A stretch of DNA of 64,000 nucleotides from an uncultured Lachnospiraceae bacterium (GCA_947174495.1 CAMWJC010000005.1:1-64000); one strand, 5' to 3'; counted from the first letter of the stretch, positions 27,989 to 37,330 are shown. Notes: a model not told the origin generated them from the letters alone. Numbers and translations: made by a program.

Positions 27989-29863
27989 TTACTCTCTTTC
28001 TGCCCGAAGCGCCCGCATGGAATTCAGGATTGCAATCACGGAAACTCCAACATCTGCAAACACTGCCTCCCACATATTGGCAACGCCAAATGCTCCAAGC
28101 AAAAGAACCAGGGCCTTCACTGCTAGGGCAAATACAATATTCTGCTTCACGATCGACAATGTTTTTCTGGATATCCGCACGATGGATGCAATCTTTTTCA
28201 CATCATCATCCATTAAGACCACATCCGCTGCTTCAATGGCCGCGTCAGATCCCATGCTCCCCATGGCAATACCAATATCGGCTCTGGTGAGTACCGGTGC
28301 ATCGTTGATACCGTCTCCCACAAAGGCAAGCTTTGACTTTCCTTCCTGCATAGTCAAAAGTTCTTCGACTTTGGCTACCTTATCACCGGGAAGAAGTTCT
28401 GCATGAACCTCATCAATTCCCAATTCCTTTGCCACCGCATCAGCCGCTTCTCTCCGGTCTCCGGTTAACATAACACACTTTTTCACACCCACCCGCTTCA
28501 TGTTACGGATAGCCTGTGCTGCTCCTTCTTTCACGCTGTCCGCAATGACGATCGTCCCCGCAAAGCTTCCTTCACATGCCGCATAAACAACGGTTCCCGC
28601 ACTCTTATCAAGTAAATAATCAATATTTCTTTCTTTCATCAGCTTTTCATTGCCGATCAGAATTTCTTTTCCATCCACCGACACGCAGATACCGCATCCG
28701 GCAATCTCTTCTGCCTGCCCTACCCGTTCTATGTTCAGTTCCTTTCCATATGCCTCACGGATAGAACCGGCAATGGGATGTGTGGAATAGCCTTCTGCCA
28801 GTGCCGCCAATTCCAGAAGCTCTTCTTTGCTCCGGTTCACCAGGCAGATTTCCTGCACTTTAAATTCTCCTTTGGTCAGCGTTCCCGTCTTGTCAAACAC
28901 AATGGTTTCCATCTCAGCAACCGCTTCCAGATAATTACTGCCCTTTACCAGCACTCCAATCCGGGAAGCTGCACCGATTCCTCCAAAGAAGCCAAGAGGC
29001 ACGGAAATAACCAGCGCACAGGGACAGGAAATAACCAAAAAGATACAAGCCCTTTTGATCCATTCGCTCCATCCTCCGCCTAAAATAAGCGGCGGCAGTA
29101 TTGCCAGGATCACTGCACCAATTGTAACCACCGGGGTATAATATCTTGCAAATTTCGTAATAAAATTTTCTACTTTTGCTTTTTTACTGCTGGCATTTTC
29201 CACCAGCTCCAGAATTCTTGCAACAGTAGAATCGTCAAACTCCTTCGTAGTCTGCACCTTCAGCGTTCCGCTGCCATTCACACAGCCACTGATAACCTCA
29301 TCGCCCACGGCCGCCTTTCTCGGAACCGATTCCCCGGTAAGCGCTGCCGTATCAATAAAGGATTCTCCTTCCTGTACCACACCGTCTAAGGGAATTCTTT
29401 CCCCCGGCTTGACTACAATGATGCTTCCAAGCTCCACATCATCCGGGTCTACCTGCGTCAGTTTCCCATCTACCTCAATATTGGCATATTCCGGACAAAT
29501 GTCCATCATGTCGGAAATAGACTGGCGGGACTTGCCCACCGCATATCCCTGAAACAACTCTCCGACCTGATAAAACAGCATCACCGCAACGCCTTCCGAA
29601 TACTCCCCTACTCCAAAAGCTCCAAAGGTAGCTATCATCATGAGAAAGTTTTCGTCAAACACCTGCCCGTGTCTGATATTTCTTACTGCCTTGTAAATAA
29701 TGTCATAACCGATAATTAAATAAGGCACCAGATAGATAAAAAATAAGAATATGGTATGCTCCATGGATGTAAACAGCCCCGCATGCTCACAGGCAAACAG
29801 ACCTGCAAAAAGGACCAATGCCAGAATGATACGTATAAGCATCTTTTTCTGCTTCTTTGTCAT
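27989..29863 (-). CDS. Heavy-metal P1B-type ATPase, probable Zn/Cd exporter
   Basis: 624 residues from ATG 29863. The transport site SCPCALVISVP (about 280), the phosphorylation site DKTGTLT (Asp about 324), the TGES loop, the HP pair (STHPIAGS) and GDGINDAP are intact. The CPC with a downstream Lys/Asp pattern is typical of Zn/Cd/Pb pumps. The usual N-terminal metal-binding domain is missing; a separate 72-residue HMA protein is encoded 11 bases upstream and can supply it. AAAGGTG lies upstream. It is controlled by the ArsR-type repressor at the head of the operon. Confidence 0.93.
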   Translation of the reverse strand: MTKKQKKMLIRIILALVLFAGLFACEHAGLFTSMEHTIFLFFIYLVPYLIIGYDIIYKAVRNIRHGQVFDENFLMMIATFGAFGVGEYSEGVAVMLFYQVGELFQGYAVGKSRQSISDMMDICPEYANIEVDGKLTQVDPDDVELGSIIVVKPGERIPLDGVVQEGESFIDTAALTGESVPRKAAVGDEVISGCVNGSGTLKVQTTKEFDDSTVARILELVENASSKKAKVENFITKFARYYTPVVTIGAVILAILPPLILGGGWSEWIKRACIFLVISCPCALVISVPLGFFGGIGAASRIGVLVKGSNYLEAVAEMETIVFDKTGTLTKGEFKVQEICLVNRSKEELLELAALAEGYSTHPIAGSIREAYGKELNIERVGQAEEIAGCGICVSVDGKEILIGNEKLMKERNIDYLLDKSAGTVVYAACEGSFAGTIVIADSVKEGAAQAIRNMKRVGVKKCVMLTGDRREAADAVAKELGIDEVHAELLPGDKVAKVEELLTMQEGKSKLAFVGDGINDAPVLTRADIGIAMGSMGSDAAIEAADVVLMDDDVKKIASIVRISRKTLSIVKQNIVFALAVKALVLLLGAFGVANMWEAVFADVGVSVIAILNSMRALRAERE

Positions 29864-29880
29864 AACCAAAACACACCTTT

Positions 29881-30099
29881 CTACAGGAGAATCTTACAAT
29901 CCGGCTCTACCTTTGCACAGACAGCCACAACTTCCTTCATAATTTCATCAAACTTTTCGTCCAATGCATCAATAGTCATCTTCTGTGCCAGAAAGCTTAC
30001 GCTGGCATCGTTTACTCCTTCGATTTTTTTGATGGCATCCTCCATCTTTGCTGCACAGTTTGCACAATCCAAATCTTCCAGTTTAAATTTTTTCTTCAT
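29881..30099 (-). CDS. Free-standing HMA metallochaperone-like protein
   Basis: 72 residues with the heavy-metal-associated fold: DCANC (Cys 12 and 15) then KMEDAIKKIEGVNDASVSF. It would bind one soft metal ion (Zn, Cd or Cu) and pass it to the ATPase. It lies between the ArsR repressor gene and the ATPase in the same operon, in a position where other pumps carry the same domain fused to their N-terminus. Confidence 0.9.
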   Translation of the reverse strand: MKKKFKLEDLDCANCAAKMEDAIKKIEGVNDASVSFLAQKMTIDALDEKFDEIMKEVVAVCAKVEPDCKILL

Positions 30100-30151
30100 G
30101 TTCTTCTCCCTCTCTTTTCATATTCTCTATCGAGAAATTATCTTTTACCTG

Positions 30152-30511
30152 TCATTCCTCGATGTGTTCTCTTCCCTGCGCAATGATCGTTCTTACATGA
30201 TTATCTGCCAGAGAATAAAATACCGATTTCCCATCCCGTCTGCTCTTTACAAGCTTACTCTGCTTCAGGATTTTCAGCTGATGAGAAATTGCCGATTGTG
30301 TCATATTAAGCGCCTGTGCAAGATCACATACACACACTTCCGCTTCGAACAGCACATATAAGATTCTGATTCTGGTCGAATCACCAAACACTTTGAATAA
30401 TTCTGCCAGGTCATAAAGTTCATCTTCATCAGGCATCTTTTGGGATACCAGATTAAGAAGCTCCTCATGTGTCTGAAAAGTATCACAGCACTCCACGTCA
30501 TGCATTGCCAT
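30152..30511 (-). CDS. ArsR/SmtB-family metal-responsive repressor
   Basis: 119 residues. A winged helix shows DSTRIRILYVLFEAE, then EVCVCDLAQ (Cys 60 and 62, the alpha-3 metal site of CadC-like repressors), and the recognition helix SAISHQLKILK. The N-terminal CC at 8-9 can complete the alpha-3N site, and DNHVRTIIAQGREH near the C-terminus resembles the alpha-5 zinc site. It would release DNA on Cd/Zn/Pb binding. The operator and promoter described next lie just upstream. Confidence 0.92.
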   Translation of the reverse strand: MAMHDVECCDTFQTHEELLNLVSQKMPDEDELYDLAELFKVFGDSTRIRILYVLFEAEVCVCDLAQALNMTQSAISHQLKILKQSKLVKSRRDGKSVFYSLADNHVRTIIAQGREHIEE

Positions 30512-30571
30512 TCTCTCACCGCCTTTTCAAAAATTCTGCTATAATTAGGAATTAATTGATATTTTATCATT

Positions 30572-30585
30572 TGAACAACTGTTCA
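30572..30585. promoter_or_regulatory. ArsR-type operator
   Basis: TGAACA-ac-TGTTCA is a perfect palindrome with a 2-base spacer, with a further half site TGTTC just beyond (30588-30592). It lies directly downstream of the -10 box of the arsR promoter, over the expected start point, which is a normal place for a SmtB/ArsR operator. Confidence 0.75.
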
Positions 30586-30592
30586 TATGTTC

Positions 30593-30621
30593 AGAATAAT
30601 ACAGGGCTGACAAAATGTCAA
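30593..30621 (-). promoter_or_regulatory. Promoter of the metal-resistance operon
   Basis: TTGACA (30621-30616), exactly 17 bases, TATTCT (30598-30593) on the minus strand. The start point would fall within the operator. Confidence 0.75.
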
Positions 30622-30631
30622 CCCCTAAAAT

Positions 30632-31083
30632 CTATGTAATTTGATACGTCAGAATTTTGGAGTGTCAATTCCTGTTTGGCTGCTATGACAGCTTTCGGGA
30701 TTTTGGGAAATGGCTGTCAAAAATATCTATAAGCTGCCCTACGCAGAAACTCAATGCCCTGAATCGAAACAGATGCGATGAGCTTATAAAATTTTTAGCG
30801 TAGAATCAAGAATCCGTCTCGAAGTAAATGTACGCCCTGTTTTCTTTGTTCGAGGTATACCGAGTTTGAAAACAGGGCGTTAATATCATTTCTGAGAGCG
30901 GATTCTTAGATTCTGCCTAAAAATTTTATCGCTCAAGCAATGTTTTGATCAGGGCATTTCAGACAACTGCTACGGGCAGCAATATTATTTTGACAGCCAT
31001 TTCTCCAAAATCTATCGAAAGACTGTCAAAAGTCAGCCAAACAGGAATTGACAACCAAAAATTCTGATGTCTCAAATCACATG
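30632..31083. repeat. 450-bp foldback: two imperfect inverted arms of about 226 bp
   Basis: The whole stretch between the metal operon promoter and the DUF5722 gene is one long inverted repeat centred on the palindrome GGTATACC (30854-30861). The arms align along their full length at roughly three-quarters identity by eye. Some blocks are perfect, such as a 20-bp block (30663-30682 with 31034-31053) and a 13-bp block beside the loop (ACGCCCTGTTTTC). No open frame of note lies inside. It could be a miniature mobile element or a structured RNA. Confidence 0.85.
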
Positions 31084-31099
31084 GACAAATAGTTGCCTT

Positions 31100-32755
31100 T
31101 TATTCCGCCCAACTAAGGGCCTCCTCAATGCTTTCAGCCCCCAGTATATTGAGCATAAATTCCGTATATTCCTGTGCCTCATCCGTATCAATATAACGAA
31201 AAATATCCTTTAAAAACTTCTCAGAACCGTCATATTCATAGATTCCCAGAGACAGTCCCTGCACCATCTCCTCCGGAGCATCCGTCTGTCTGCTCAAAAT
31301 CAGCGCCTCTATATAAGGATTGGCCTCCACAATATAGTAACAATATGCAAATGCTGCTGCCTGCAGCTTCTCTCCAAACCTTGAGGAAAATCCAAGCTCG
31401 GTGATGGAAATCTTTCGAACCTGTCCGTCCGGATTTAAATATTCCTCCTGCTCCAGGAAATCCGTCAACACATTCAAATTCATAATAGTGAGCATTGGTG
31501 CATTCTGTGTTTTATCATATTCTAAAGACCAGTAATTGACACGGGTAAGAGGATCCGGATAAGGATGGATGGCAATTCCCCAGTCATAATTGCCATGCTC
31601 TCTGGCTACGATGTTAAACTGCTCGATAATCTCCCTTCCGTTAAAATACACCCGGTTATGTCCTCCGTTACTGTTCCACTCATGATCGATACTGAAAGAA
31701 ACTCCTGCATTTGCATAATTACTTTTTATTGCCTGATAAAAAATCCGAAAAGCCTTTTCAAATTCCTGAGTATAATATGCTGTATCCTTGGTATCCAGAT
31801 AGTTCCACGTCTTATGCTGGTTGATCTCATTTGCAATCACCCAATTGGATACCATACCATGCTTTCCGCCGGAATAACGCTCCGCCAGAAAACAGGCTGT
31901 CGCTTCCAGCATTTTGGTTCCCTCTTCTTCTTTGGTATTGAACATATAATACAGTGCGCCGCTTTCCCTGTTTCTTGCCCCGGGATGAATCATCTGCGTA
32001 AAGTTTTCATTCCAGTCATTTAAAACCACCGCCGTGGTACACATATCCAGCTCTGTCAAATAAGTAAAAAGCCCATCATAGCTGTGTATCGCCGCTCCAT
32101 TAAACTCATAGTCTTTCCCATCATAGGCATAAATGATCGTGGGATAATCTTTATTCGTTGTTTTGCCCATGACGACAGATAATGGAATGTTGTAAATGGC
32201 ATGCTTCACTCCTAAATCTGTAAGCTCATCCGTTCCCAGCATAGCCGGGTCCAGCAAAAGTCCCTTTTTCGACTGAATTTCCGGGTATGCCTCCTGGTTC
32301 TCGGCTAAAAGTGCCGGATTTTCCAGATAAACTCCCTTCCCTATAGGCACATATTTGCCATTCAGCAAAAGTGCCGGAATAAACTGTGCAAACAGATAAC
32401 TCTCCTCATAGTCTATGGAAATCTCGCACCGCTGCCCTTTCCGGCAGGATGCAATCGGTTCTCCTTCCGGGTTTTCCGTATTTTCATAGCATTCCTTCGC
32501 AAACAAATATACATTGCTATCATCACTTTCCGGAATCAGAGACATGGTAAAAGAATACACGACCTTACCCGGTTCTTCCCCGCTAAGAACTGCCCGTCCC
32601 AAGGCGTACTCTGTCAGTTTCCCTGTTTTCAGATTGATTTCACTTTTCACACTCTCTCCATTAGCCGGCATCTGTTTTCCACATCCGAAAGAAAGAAAAA
32701 CAGTGAGAAAAATGCCAGCGATCCCTAGGGCTCTTATTCTGATTTTGCCGTTCAC
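31100..32755 (-). CDS. DUF5722-type lipoprotein with glycosidase-like barrel
   Basis: 551 residues from a GTG at 32755 (AAAGGGGACAAGG upstream). A lipobox (FLSFGCG) predicts a surface lipoprotein. The core contains NDWNENFTQMIHPGARNRE, GMVSNWVIANEINQHKTW, DWGIAIHPYPDP and KISITELGFSS; the NE and TE pairs sit where clan GH-A glycosidases place their catalytic acids, so a sugar-cleaving role is possible. I recall this as family DUF5722. It is 18 bases downstream of the BMP-type lipoprotein gene and likely co-transcribed. Confidence 0.75.
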   Translation of the reverse strand: MNGKIRIRALGIAGIFLTVFLSFGCGKQMPANGESVKSEINLKTGKLTEYALGRAVLSGEEPGKVVYSFTMSLIPESDDSNVYLFAKECYENTENPEGEPIASCRKGQRCEISIDYEESYLFAQFIPALLLNGKYVPIGKGVYLENPALLAENQEAYPEIQSKKGLLLDPAMLGTDELTDLGVKHAIYNIPLSVVMGKTTNKDYPTIIYAYDGKDYEFNGAAIHSYDGLFTYLTELDMCTTAVVLNDWNENFTQMIHPGARNRESGALYYMFNTKEEEGTKMLEATACFLAERYSGGKHGMVSNWVIANEINQHKTWNYLDTKDTAYYTQEFEKAFRIFYQAIKSNYANAGVSFSIDHEWNSNGGHNRVYFNGREIIEQFNIVAREHGNYDWGIAIHPYPDPLTRVNYWSLEYDKTQNAPMLTIMNLNVLTDFLEQEEYLNPDGQVRKISITELGFSSRFGEKLQAAAFAYCYYIVEANPYIEALILSRQTDAPEEMVQGLSLGIYEYDGSEKFLKDIFRYIDTDEAQEYTEFMLNILGAESIEEALSWAE

Positions 32756-32773
32756 ACCTTGTCCCCTTTCTTC

Positions 32774-33889
32774 TTATAAGTAGTTTACGGTTATATCCAG
32801 ATGTAGCTTTTGCTTCATTTCATCGGATACCTTAGTTTCCCCACTTCGGATACGCTGATATATTTCCAAAAAATCCTCCCTGGTCACATTTTGAAATCTC
32901 CACTCCGTATCCTGCACCGGTATTCCTGTGCAGCGGTTGGATGCCCCATAGCGAACACATTTTCCCGCAAAATCTTTTGACCATTTTCTGCCGGACGCAT
33001 AATAATCATCCAATGAGATAATCACTCCTTTGGTAATATCCTTAATTGCGCTGGTCAGAAAGCGTTTCGAAATACTGCTCTGATCCCTGCCTGCGCCGAT
33101 CAGCATCCCATCCTTTTCTTTGGCAGCTTCCAATACTGCCTCATACAAAGAGTCTCCACAAACAAAAATCACTTCTGTTCCCGTTTCATACCACTGCTGT
33201 GCCAGCTCCTTAGTTTCCTGTTCCGGCAGATGAGAACCGGTATAGTAATAATTCACCATTACATCTTCAAGTCTCATATCCTGCGCTGCATCCTCAATCC
33301 CCTGTAAATACCCATAACCATACCGGGTCACAGAAGGCTCCTTTTCACTGCCCAGGAATCCCAGTCTGCGGTATCCTTCCAGAACAGCCATATAACCTGC
33401 AAGATAGCCTGATTCCTCCTCCCGGAACAAAACACAATGTACGTTTTTCTGTAACTTCACTTTGCCTTCTTCGCCATCTTCTAAATTTCCGTCTATCAAA
33501 AGAAAGGAAATCTCCGGATACTCTCCCTGCAATTCCTCTACCGCCTCCTGAAAATCATATCCCGCACAGACAATGATCCCTGCCTGACTTAATACCGCAT
33601 GCTCAATCGCCGCCACATGTCCCTTAGATGAATCCTCCTCTGTTCCGTAATGTGAAAAAGAAATGCCAGCTGCTAAGGCATACATCCGTATTCCTTCATA
33701 AATTTCTTCGTTGTAACTACCATCCTCGATAACACCGTCAAATACAAATGCAATCTCTCCGCCTGTTTCCTGATAATCTCCATAAGGGTCCTGCAAAAGC
33801 TCTGTCATGGGATCATGTGTCTCGGAACATGATGTCAATATACCCAGCAACAGTAGAAAACAAAGTATATAAAAATATTTTTTCTTCAT
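32774..33889 (-). CDS. BMP-family substrate-binding lipoprotein
   Basis: 371 residues from ATG 33889; an in-frame TTG at 33901 overlaps the AAAGGGG ribosome site. The lipobox ILTSCS marks a lipoprotein. IAFVFDGVIEDGSYNEEIYEG, GIIVCAGYDFQEAV, SFLLIDGN, GYLAGYMAV and VTRYGYGYLQGIEDA match the PnrA/BMP periplasmic-binding fold, which carries nucleosides in known cases. No permease or ATPase genes are nearby, so it may serve a distant transporter or act as a sensor. Confidence 0.8.
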   Translation of the reverse strand: MKKKYFYILCFLLLLGILTSCSETHDPMTELLQDPYGDYQETGGEIAFVFDGVIEDGSYNEEIYEGIRMYALAAGISFSHYGTEEDSSKGHVAAIEHAVLSQAGIIVCAGYDFQEAVEELQGEYPEISFLLIDGNLEDGEEGKVKLQKNVHCVLFREEESGYLAGYMAVLEGYRRLGFLGSEKEPSVTRYGYGYLQGIEDAAQDMRLEDVMVNYYYTGSHLPEQETKELAQQWYETGTEVIFVCGDSLYEAVLEAAKEKDGMLIGAGRDQSSISKRFLTSAIKDITKGVIISLDDYYASGRKWSKDFAGKCVRYGASNRCTGIPVQDTEWRFQNVTREDFLEIYQRIRSGETKVSDEMKQKLHLDITVNYL

Positions 33890-34084
33890 TCTCAAATTCA
33901 ACCCCTTTCCAAGATTATTTTATCAGTATAACATTTCTTCTCTCAGTCTTCAAATTATGCAGACTTCATTTGCCACATATCAGTCCACATGGACAAATAA
34001 TCAATCCAACGCTTTATGTAGTTCCAATAACTACGATGTGTGGGTAAAAAAGCTTCAAATAATAATATTTATATACAAAACTAA

Positions 34085-34113
34085 TTGCTTTTTCCCCATA
34101 AACGTAGTATTCT
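34085..34113 (+). promoter_or_regulatory. Probable promoter of degV
   Basis: TTGCTT (34085-34090), 17 bases, TATTCT (34108-34113). The coding start is 80 bases further on. Confidence 0.5.
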
Positions 34114-34192
34114 ATGTATCAGCAAAGCTGTCTCATATCCTTTTAGACAGTGTCCACTAAAGAATTATAGGAATGAAAGGTTTGATTATTTT

Positions 34193-35098
34193 ATGAGTGA
34201 GGTATTTCATATCATCAGTGACGGCTCCTGCGATCTGCCGACTGCGCTTGTCCAGGAAAAGAACGTCACTGTAGTACCGTTTTATGTATCTTTCGACGAT
34301 GAAAACTATCTGAAGGAAAACGTGGACATCGATATCCGGGATTTTTATCAGCAGATGGTTGACAAAAAGGGAGTATATCCCAAATCCTCCATGCCCTCTG
34401 TCCATGACTATGAAGAAGTATTTTTACCTTATGCCATGGCAGGAACGCCTGTGATCTGCATTTGTATCACCACGAAATTCAGCGGTTCCATGCAGTCCGC
34501 ATTAAATGCCCGGGCTCTGGTACTGGAAAAATATCCTCAGGCTGAAATTACCGTTATCGACGCTACCATCAATACCGTATTGCAGGGACAATATGTATTG
34601 GAAGCCGTAGAATTGCGTGACAGCGGTGCCAGCTATTCGGATACCGTTAAACGGCTTGAAGAGATCAAGAGCACCGGACGGATTTTTTTCACTGTAGGCA
34701 ATATGGAATATTTAAAACATGGGGGACGCATCGGAAAGGTTGCCGCTGCAGCAGGCGGTTTTCTGAATATACGGCCTGTGATTACCTTGAAACAGGGAGA
34801 AATCTTTCCTTCCGGCATTGACAGAGGACGTAAACGCACTACTCAAAAAGCCTTAGAACTTTTACTTGAATATATAGAGGAAAGCAAGCTGGGAATCGAG
34901 TGTTTCAGCATTGCTGTCGGATACGGATACGACCAGGAAGAAGGGGTTGCCTTCCGTGATCATGCACTTAACGTTTTACAAAGCAAGGGGTATGATATCA
35001 AGGAAATTCCCACTTATCAGATCGGTGCCACTATTGGAGTTCACACCGGTCCCTATCCGCTTGGATTTGGTATTATCGAAAAAGCAATTCATTCTTAA
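34193..35098 (+). CDS. DegV family fatty-acid-binding protein
   Basis: 301 residues from ATG 34193 with GAAAGG upstream; an in-frame ATG at 34085 would add 36 residues with no ribosome site. The start HIISDGSCDLPTALV, SMPSVHDYEEVF, TKFSGSMQSA, EYLKHGGRIGKVAAAAGGFLNIRPVI and the C-terminal GATIGVHTGPYPLGFG are DegV hallmarks. Members bind fatty acids as FakB partners of the kinase FakA, supplying acyl phosphate for lipid synthesis. It ends at a strong terminator. Confidence 0.9.
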   Translation: MSEVFHIISDGSCDLPTALVQEKNVTVVPFYVSFDDENYLKENVDIDIRDFYQQMVDKKGVYPKSSMPSVHDYEEVFLPYAMAGTPVICICITTKFSGSMQSALNARALVLEKYPQAEITVIDATINTVLQGQYVLEAVELRDSGASYSDTVKRLEEIKSTGRIFFTVGNMEYLKHGGRIGKVAAAAGGFLNIRPVITLKQGEIFPSGIDRGRKRTTQKALELLLEYIEESKLGIECFSIAVGYGYDQEEGVAFRDHALNVLQSKGYDIKEIPTYQIGATIGVHTGPYPLGFGIIEKAIHS

Positions 35099-35127
35099 TA
35101 AGAACTTTTATATATCTATAACATGGA

Positions 35128-35168
35128 GAAGAGACTGGATAAACACAACGTGTTTTTCCAGTCTCTTC
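35128..35168 (+). terminator. Rho-independent terminator after degV
   Basis: GAAGAGACTGGA pairs with TCCAGTCTCTTC around a 17-base loop and is followed by a T-rich run. Confidence 0.85.
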
Positions 35169-35320
35169 TTTTACTAACCCATTCTCTTTTTCTTTTAATC
35201 AGACAATCATTATTTTTCAACCATTAAGTGTCTGACCATGAATATTTTCCCATCATTCGGTGCATGATTTTATTACAGTGAAAATTTTGAAAATGGTAAA
35301 AATCAGGAGGACTCACGCAG

Positions 35321-36100
35321 ATGGCGCAGGGAAAGGTGGAAATATGCGGTGTTAATACAGCAAAACTGCCTCTTTTGAAGGCAGATGAAAAAGAAAAGCT
35401 TTTTAAACAAATCGAAGAAGGAGACTCTTTGGCCAGACAACAATATATAGAAGGAAATCTGCGTCTGGTGTTAAGTGTCATCAAGCGTTTTTCAGCCAGC
35501 AATGAAAATGTGGATGATCTGTTCCAGATTGGCTGTATCGGACTGATCAAGGCAATCGACAACTTTGATTCATCTCTGAATGTGAAATTCAGTACCTATG
35601 CAGTACCCATGATTATCGGAGAAATAAGACGTTTTCTCCGGGACAACAACTCCATACGTGTAAGCCGTTCTCTGAAAGATACTGCCTACAAAGCCATTTA
35701 TGCCAAAGAAAATCTAATCAAACAAAATATGAAGGAACCTACCATCAATGAAATAGCCTCCGAAATCGGTATTCCCAAGGAAGATATTGTCTATGCTCTC
35801 GATGCAATTCAAAATCCCATGAGTCTGTATGAGCCGATCTTTACGGACGGCGGCGACACGCTCTATGTGATGGATCAGATTAGTGATAAGAAAAATAAAG
35901 AAGAAAACTGGGTGGAGCATTTGTCCCTAAGTGAAGCTATGAAAAAACTCGGCGAACGGGAGCACGAAATCATTAGTCTCCGATTTTTTGAGGGAAAAAC
36001 CCAGATGGAAGTAGCCGACATGATCGGAATTTCCCAGGCACAGGTATCTCGGCTTGAAAAGAATGCTCTGAAGGTTATGAAAAACTATTTGACGGCGTAA
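35321..36100 (+). CDS. sigG: Sporulation sigma factor SigG
   Basis: The late forespore sigma factor. 259 residues with the conserved N-terminus KVEICGVNTAKLPLL, region 2 (EGNLRLVLSVIKRF, DDLFQIGCIGLIKAIDNFD, FSTYAVPMIIGEIRRFLRD), region 3 (DNNSIRVSRSLKD) and region 4 (EREHEIISLRFFEGKTQMEVADMIGISQAQVSRLEK). The KVEICG start, which anti-sigma factors recognise, separates it from SigF. CAGGAGG precedes the ATG. It is on the plus strand, about 12 kb from sigE-spoIIGA, with which it is normally clustered; a hairpin follows the stop. Confidence 0.95.
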   Translation: MAQGKVEICGVNTAKLPLLKADEKEKLFKQIEEGDSLARQQYIEGNLRLVLSVIKRFSASNENVDDLFQIGCIGLIKAIDNFDSSLNVKFSTYAVPMIIGEIRRFLRDNNSIRVSRSLKDTAYKAIYAKENLIKQNMKEPTINEIASEIGIPKEDIVYALDAIQNPMSLYEPIFTDGGDTLYVMDQISDKKNKEENWVEHLSLSEAMKKLGEREHEIISLRFFEGKTQMEVADMIGISQAQVSRLEKNALKVMKNYLTA

Positions 36101-36106
36101 ACAGGA

Positions 36107-36123
36107 GCCGGCGTAAAGCCGGC
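36107..36123 (+). terminator. Short GC-rich hairpin after sigG
   Basis: GCCGGC-gtaaa-GCCGGC follows the sigG stop by 6 bases. The stem is only 6 bp, flanked by few Ts (CCCTTCT), so it is a weak terminator candidate. Confidence 0.5.
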
Positions 36124-36145
36124 CCTTCTACACGATCTGCATAGG
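36124..36145. repeat. 22-bp direct repeat, left boundary of the type I island
   Basis: CCTTCTACACGATCTGCATAGG, written here as positions only beyond 20 bases, matches 44200-44221 at 20 of 22 positions (the differing pair is GC versus AA). The two copies bracket the restriction-modification region. Confidence 0.8.
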
Positions 36146-36171
36146 TGTGGTAGTGTAAAGAAATGCATTTT

Positions 36172-36510
36172 TTACTTTTTTCGCAGCTGATATACCCTTG
36201 CTCTGTTGGTTCCCAATGCCTCAACCTCCTCCATCTCAGAAAGTACAGCTCTGGCTCTAGCCACACTTAAGTTAAGCAATTTTGCTATATCGCTTGTTCT
36301 TGCTATTTCATGCTTTTGCAAATAAATTCTAATTTTTTCTTTATTTTTTATGGTTTTATTTGCTTGCTTTTTATCGCTTGCTTTTATCGCTTGTTTTTTA
36401 TCGCTCATTTTTATCGCTTGTTTCTTTGTAAACCTTAACACAAGCGAAGTTCTATCTGGATCAAAACTTTCTTCTATTGTCGGTTCTTCCCAACCTTCAT
36501 CTTCCCACAC
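36172..36510 (-). pseudogene. C-terminal fragment of an AlbA_2/ATPase-type regulator with winged helix
   Basis: 112 residues. WEEPTIEESFDPDRTSLVLRF is the end of the HATPase_c_4-like domain of AlbA_2 (schlafen-type) transcriptional regulators, and SDIAKLLNLSVARARAVLSEME is the winged helix that ends them. The first 300 or so residues are missing, so this is a relic. A Lys-rich stretch contains a short tandem repeat (DKKQAIK, DKKQANK). Confidence 0.7.
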
Positions 36511-36776
36511 ATTAAGAATAAATGCTTAATTTATTTAAAAGCATCATCTCTCGATAGATGAATATTCTTGCGACTCGAAATCACAAATCCGGAAATTTGG
36601 AAATCGGAGTTCCAGTACTTGGAAATCGCTTTTTTGTGCTTGACCATATATACATTTCTGTGAGGATATGGGTCAAGGCCTTGCCGCATCTGCGGTGCGT
36701 AGCAGCCTTTACCAATATTCTAAAAGAAATTATTATCCAATATACACAAAAACGAATCTAAAAAGTGATTTCCATA

Positions 36777-37330
36777 CTACCGGACAGCTGATGGAAAATC
36801 AACCGGAATATTCAATAGACTTGCCGCCACACGATAAGTAATATTATTGGTATTCCCTTCTGCTACTACGCATTTTGTTTCTATAAGTATTTTAAAGTAC
36901 CTGCGTACTGTCGCAGCAGATTTCTTTGTGATTTTTTCAGCCTCTTTAGGCGTAATTTCTCCATGCTCTTCTATAAAATCAATAATTGTACTTACTCTAT
37001 CATAATCTTTTTTTGTTAAAACTCCGCTCAAAACTTCGCTCATTTTTTTGAGCGAAGTTTACAAAATTAAACTCTTTGTGAATCCTTATTGTAGTAATCA
37101 TATAAGTTCTGTCTGCATCTGTTTTAAATTCCGGTAACGGAGAACCATTCCTTTTTAATTCACGCAAGATATTTGATATACCTGTAGATTTCTTTTCAGA
37201 CAAATCAATTTCCTTAAAAAATTCCCCTCTCTTAGGGTTTCGATATCTTCTCGCTCTGACCTTACCTGCCGCAAAACTCTCCATATCAATATAATGTTCC
37301 GGGCCTGGAAAATTAATAATTTGTATCTGA
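36777..37330 (-). pseudogene. Second AlbA_2-type regulator fragment, frameshifted
   Basis: The upstream part reads INFPGPEHYIDMESF and RNPKRGEFFKEIDLSEKKSTGI, then HKEFNFVNFAQK. After a run of seven A/T bases (37043-37049) the sense continues in another frame as MSEVLSGVLTKKDYDRVSTIIDF plus a winged helix (GEITPKEAEKITKKSAATVRRYFKIL). A one-base deletion in the run would restore one frame. The N-terminus is also gone, with an in-frame stop upstream. Confidence 0.8.

Noticed and set aside
33902-34190. Insertion-sequence end near AGACAGTGTCCACT
   Set aside because: Only a single short resemblance, with no second end, duplication or transposase.
35261-35304. Sigma-F/G-type promoter for sigG (GCATG, then GTGAAAAT or GGTAAAAAT)
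   Set aside because: The boxes are partly right but their spacing is 11 or about 28 bases rather than the usual 15-17.
36124-36145. The CTACACGATCT part of the 22-bp repeat as sequencing adapter contamination
   Set aside because: It matches only a few bases of common adapters and lies in continuous, sensible flanking sequence in both copies.
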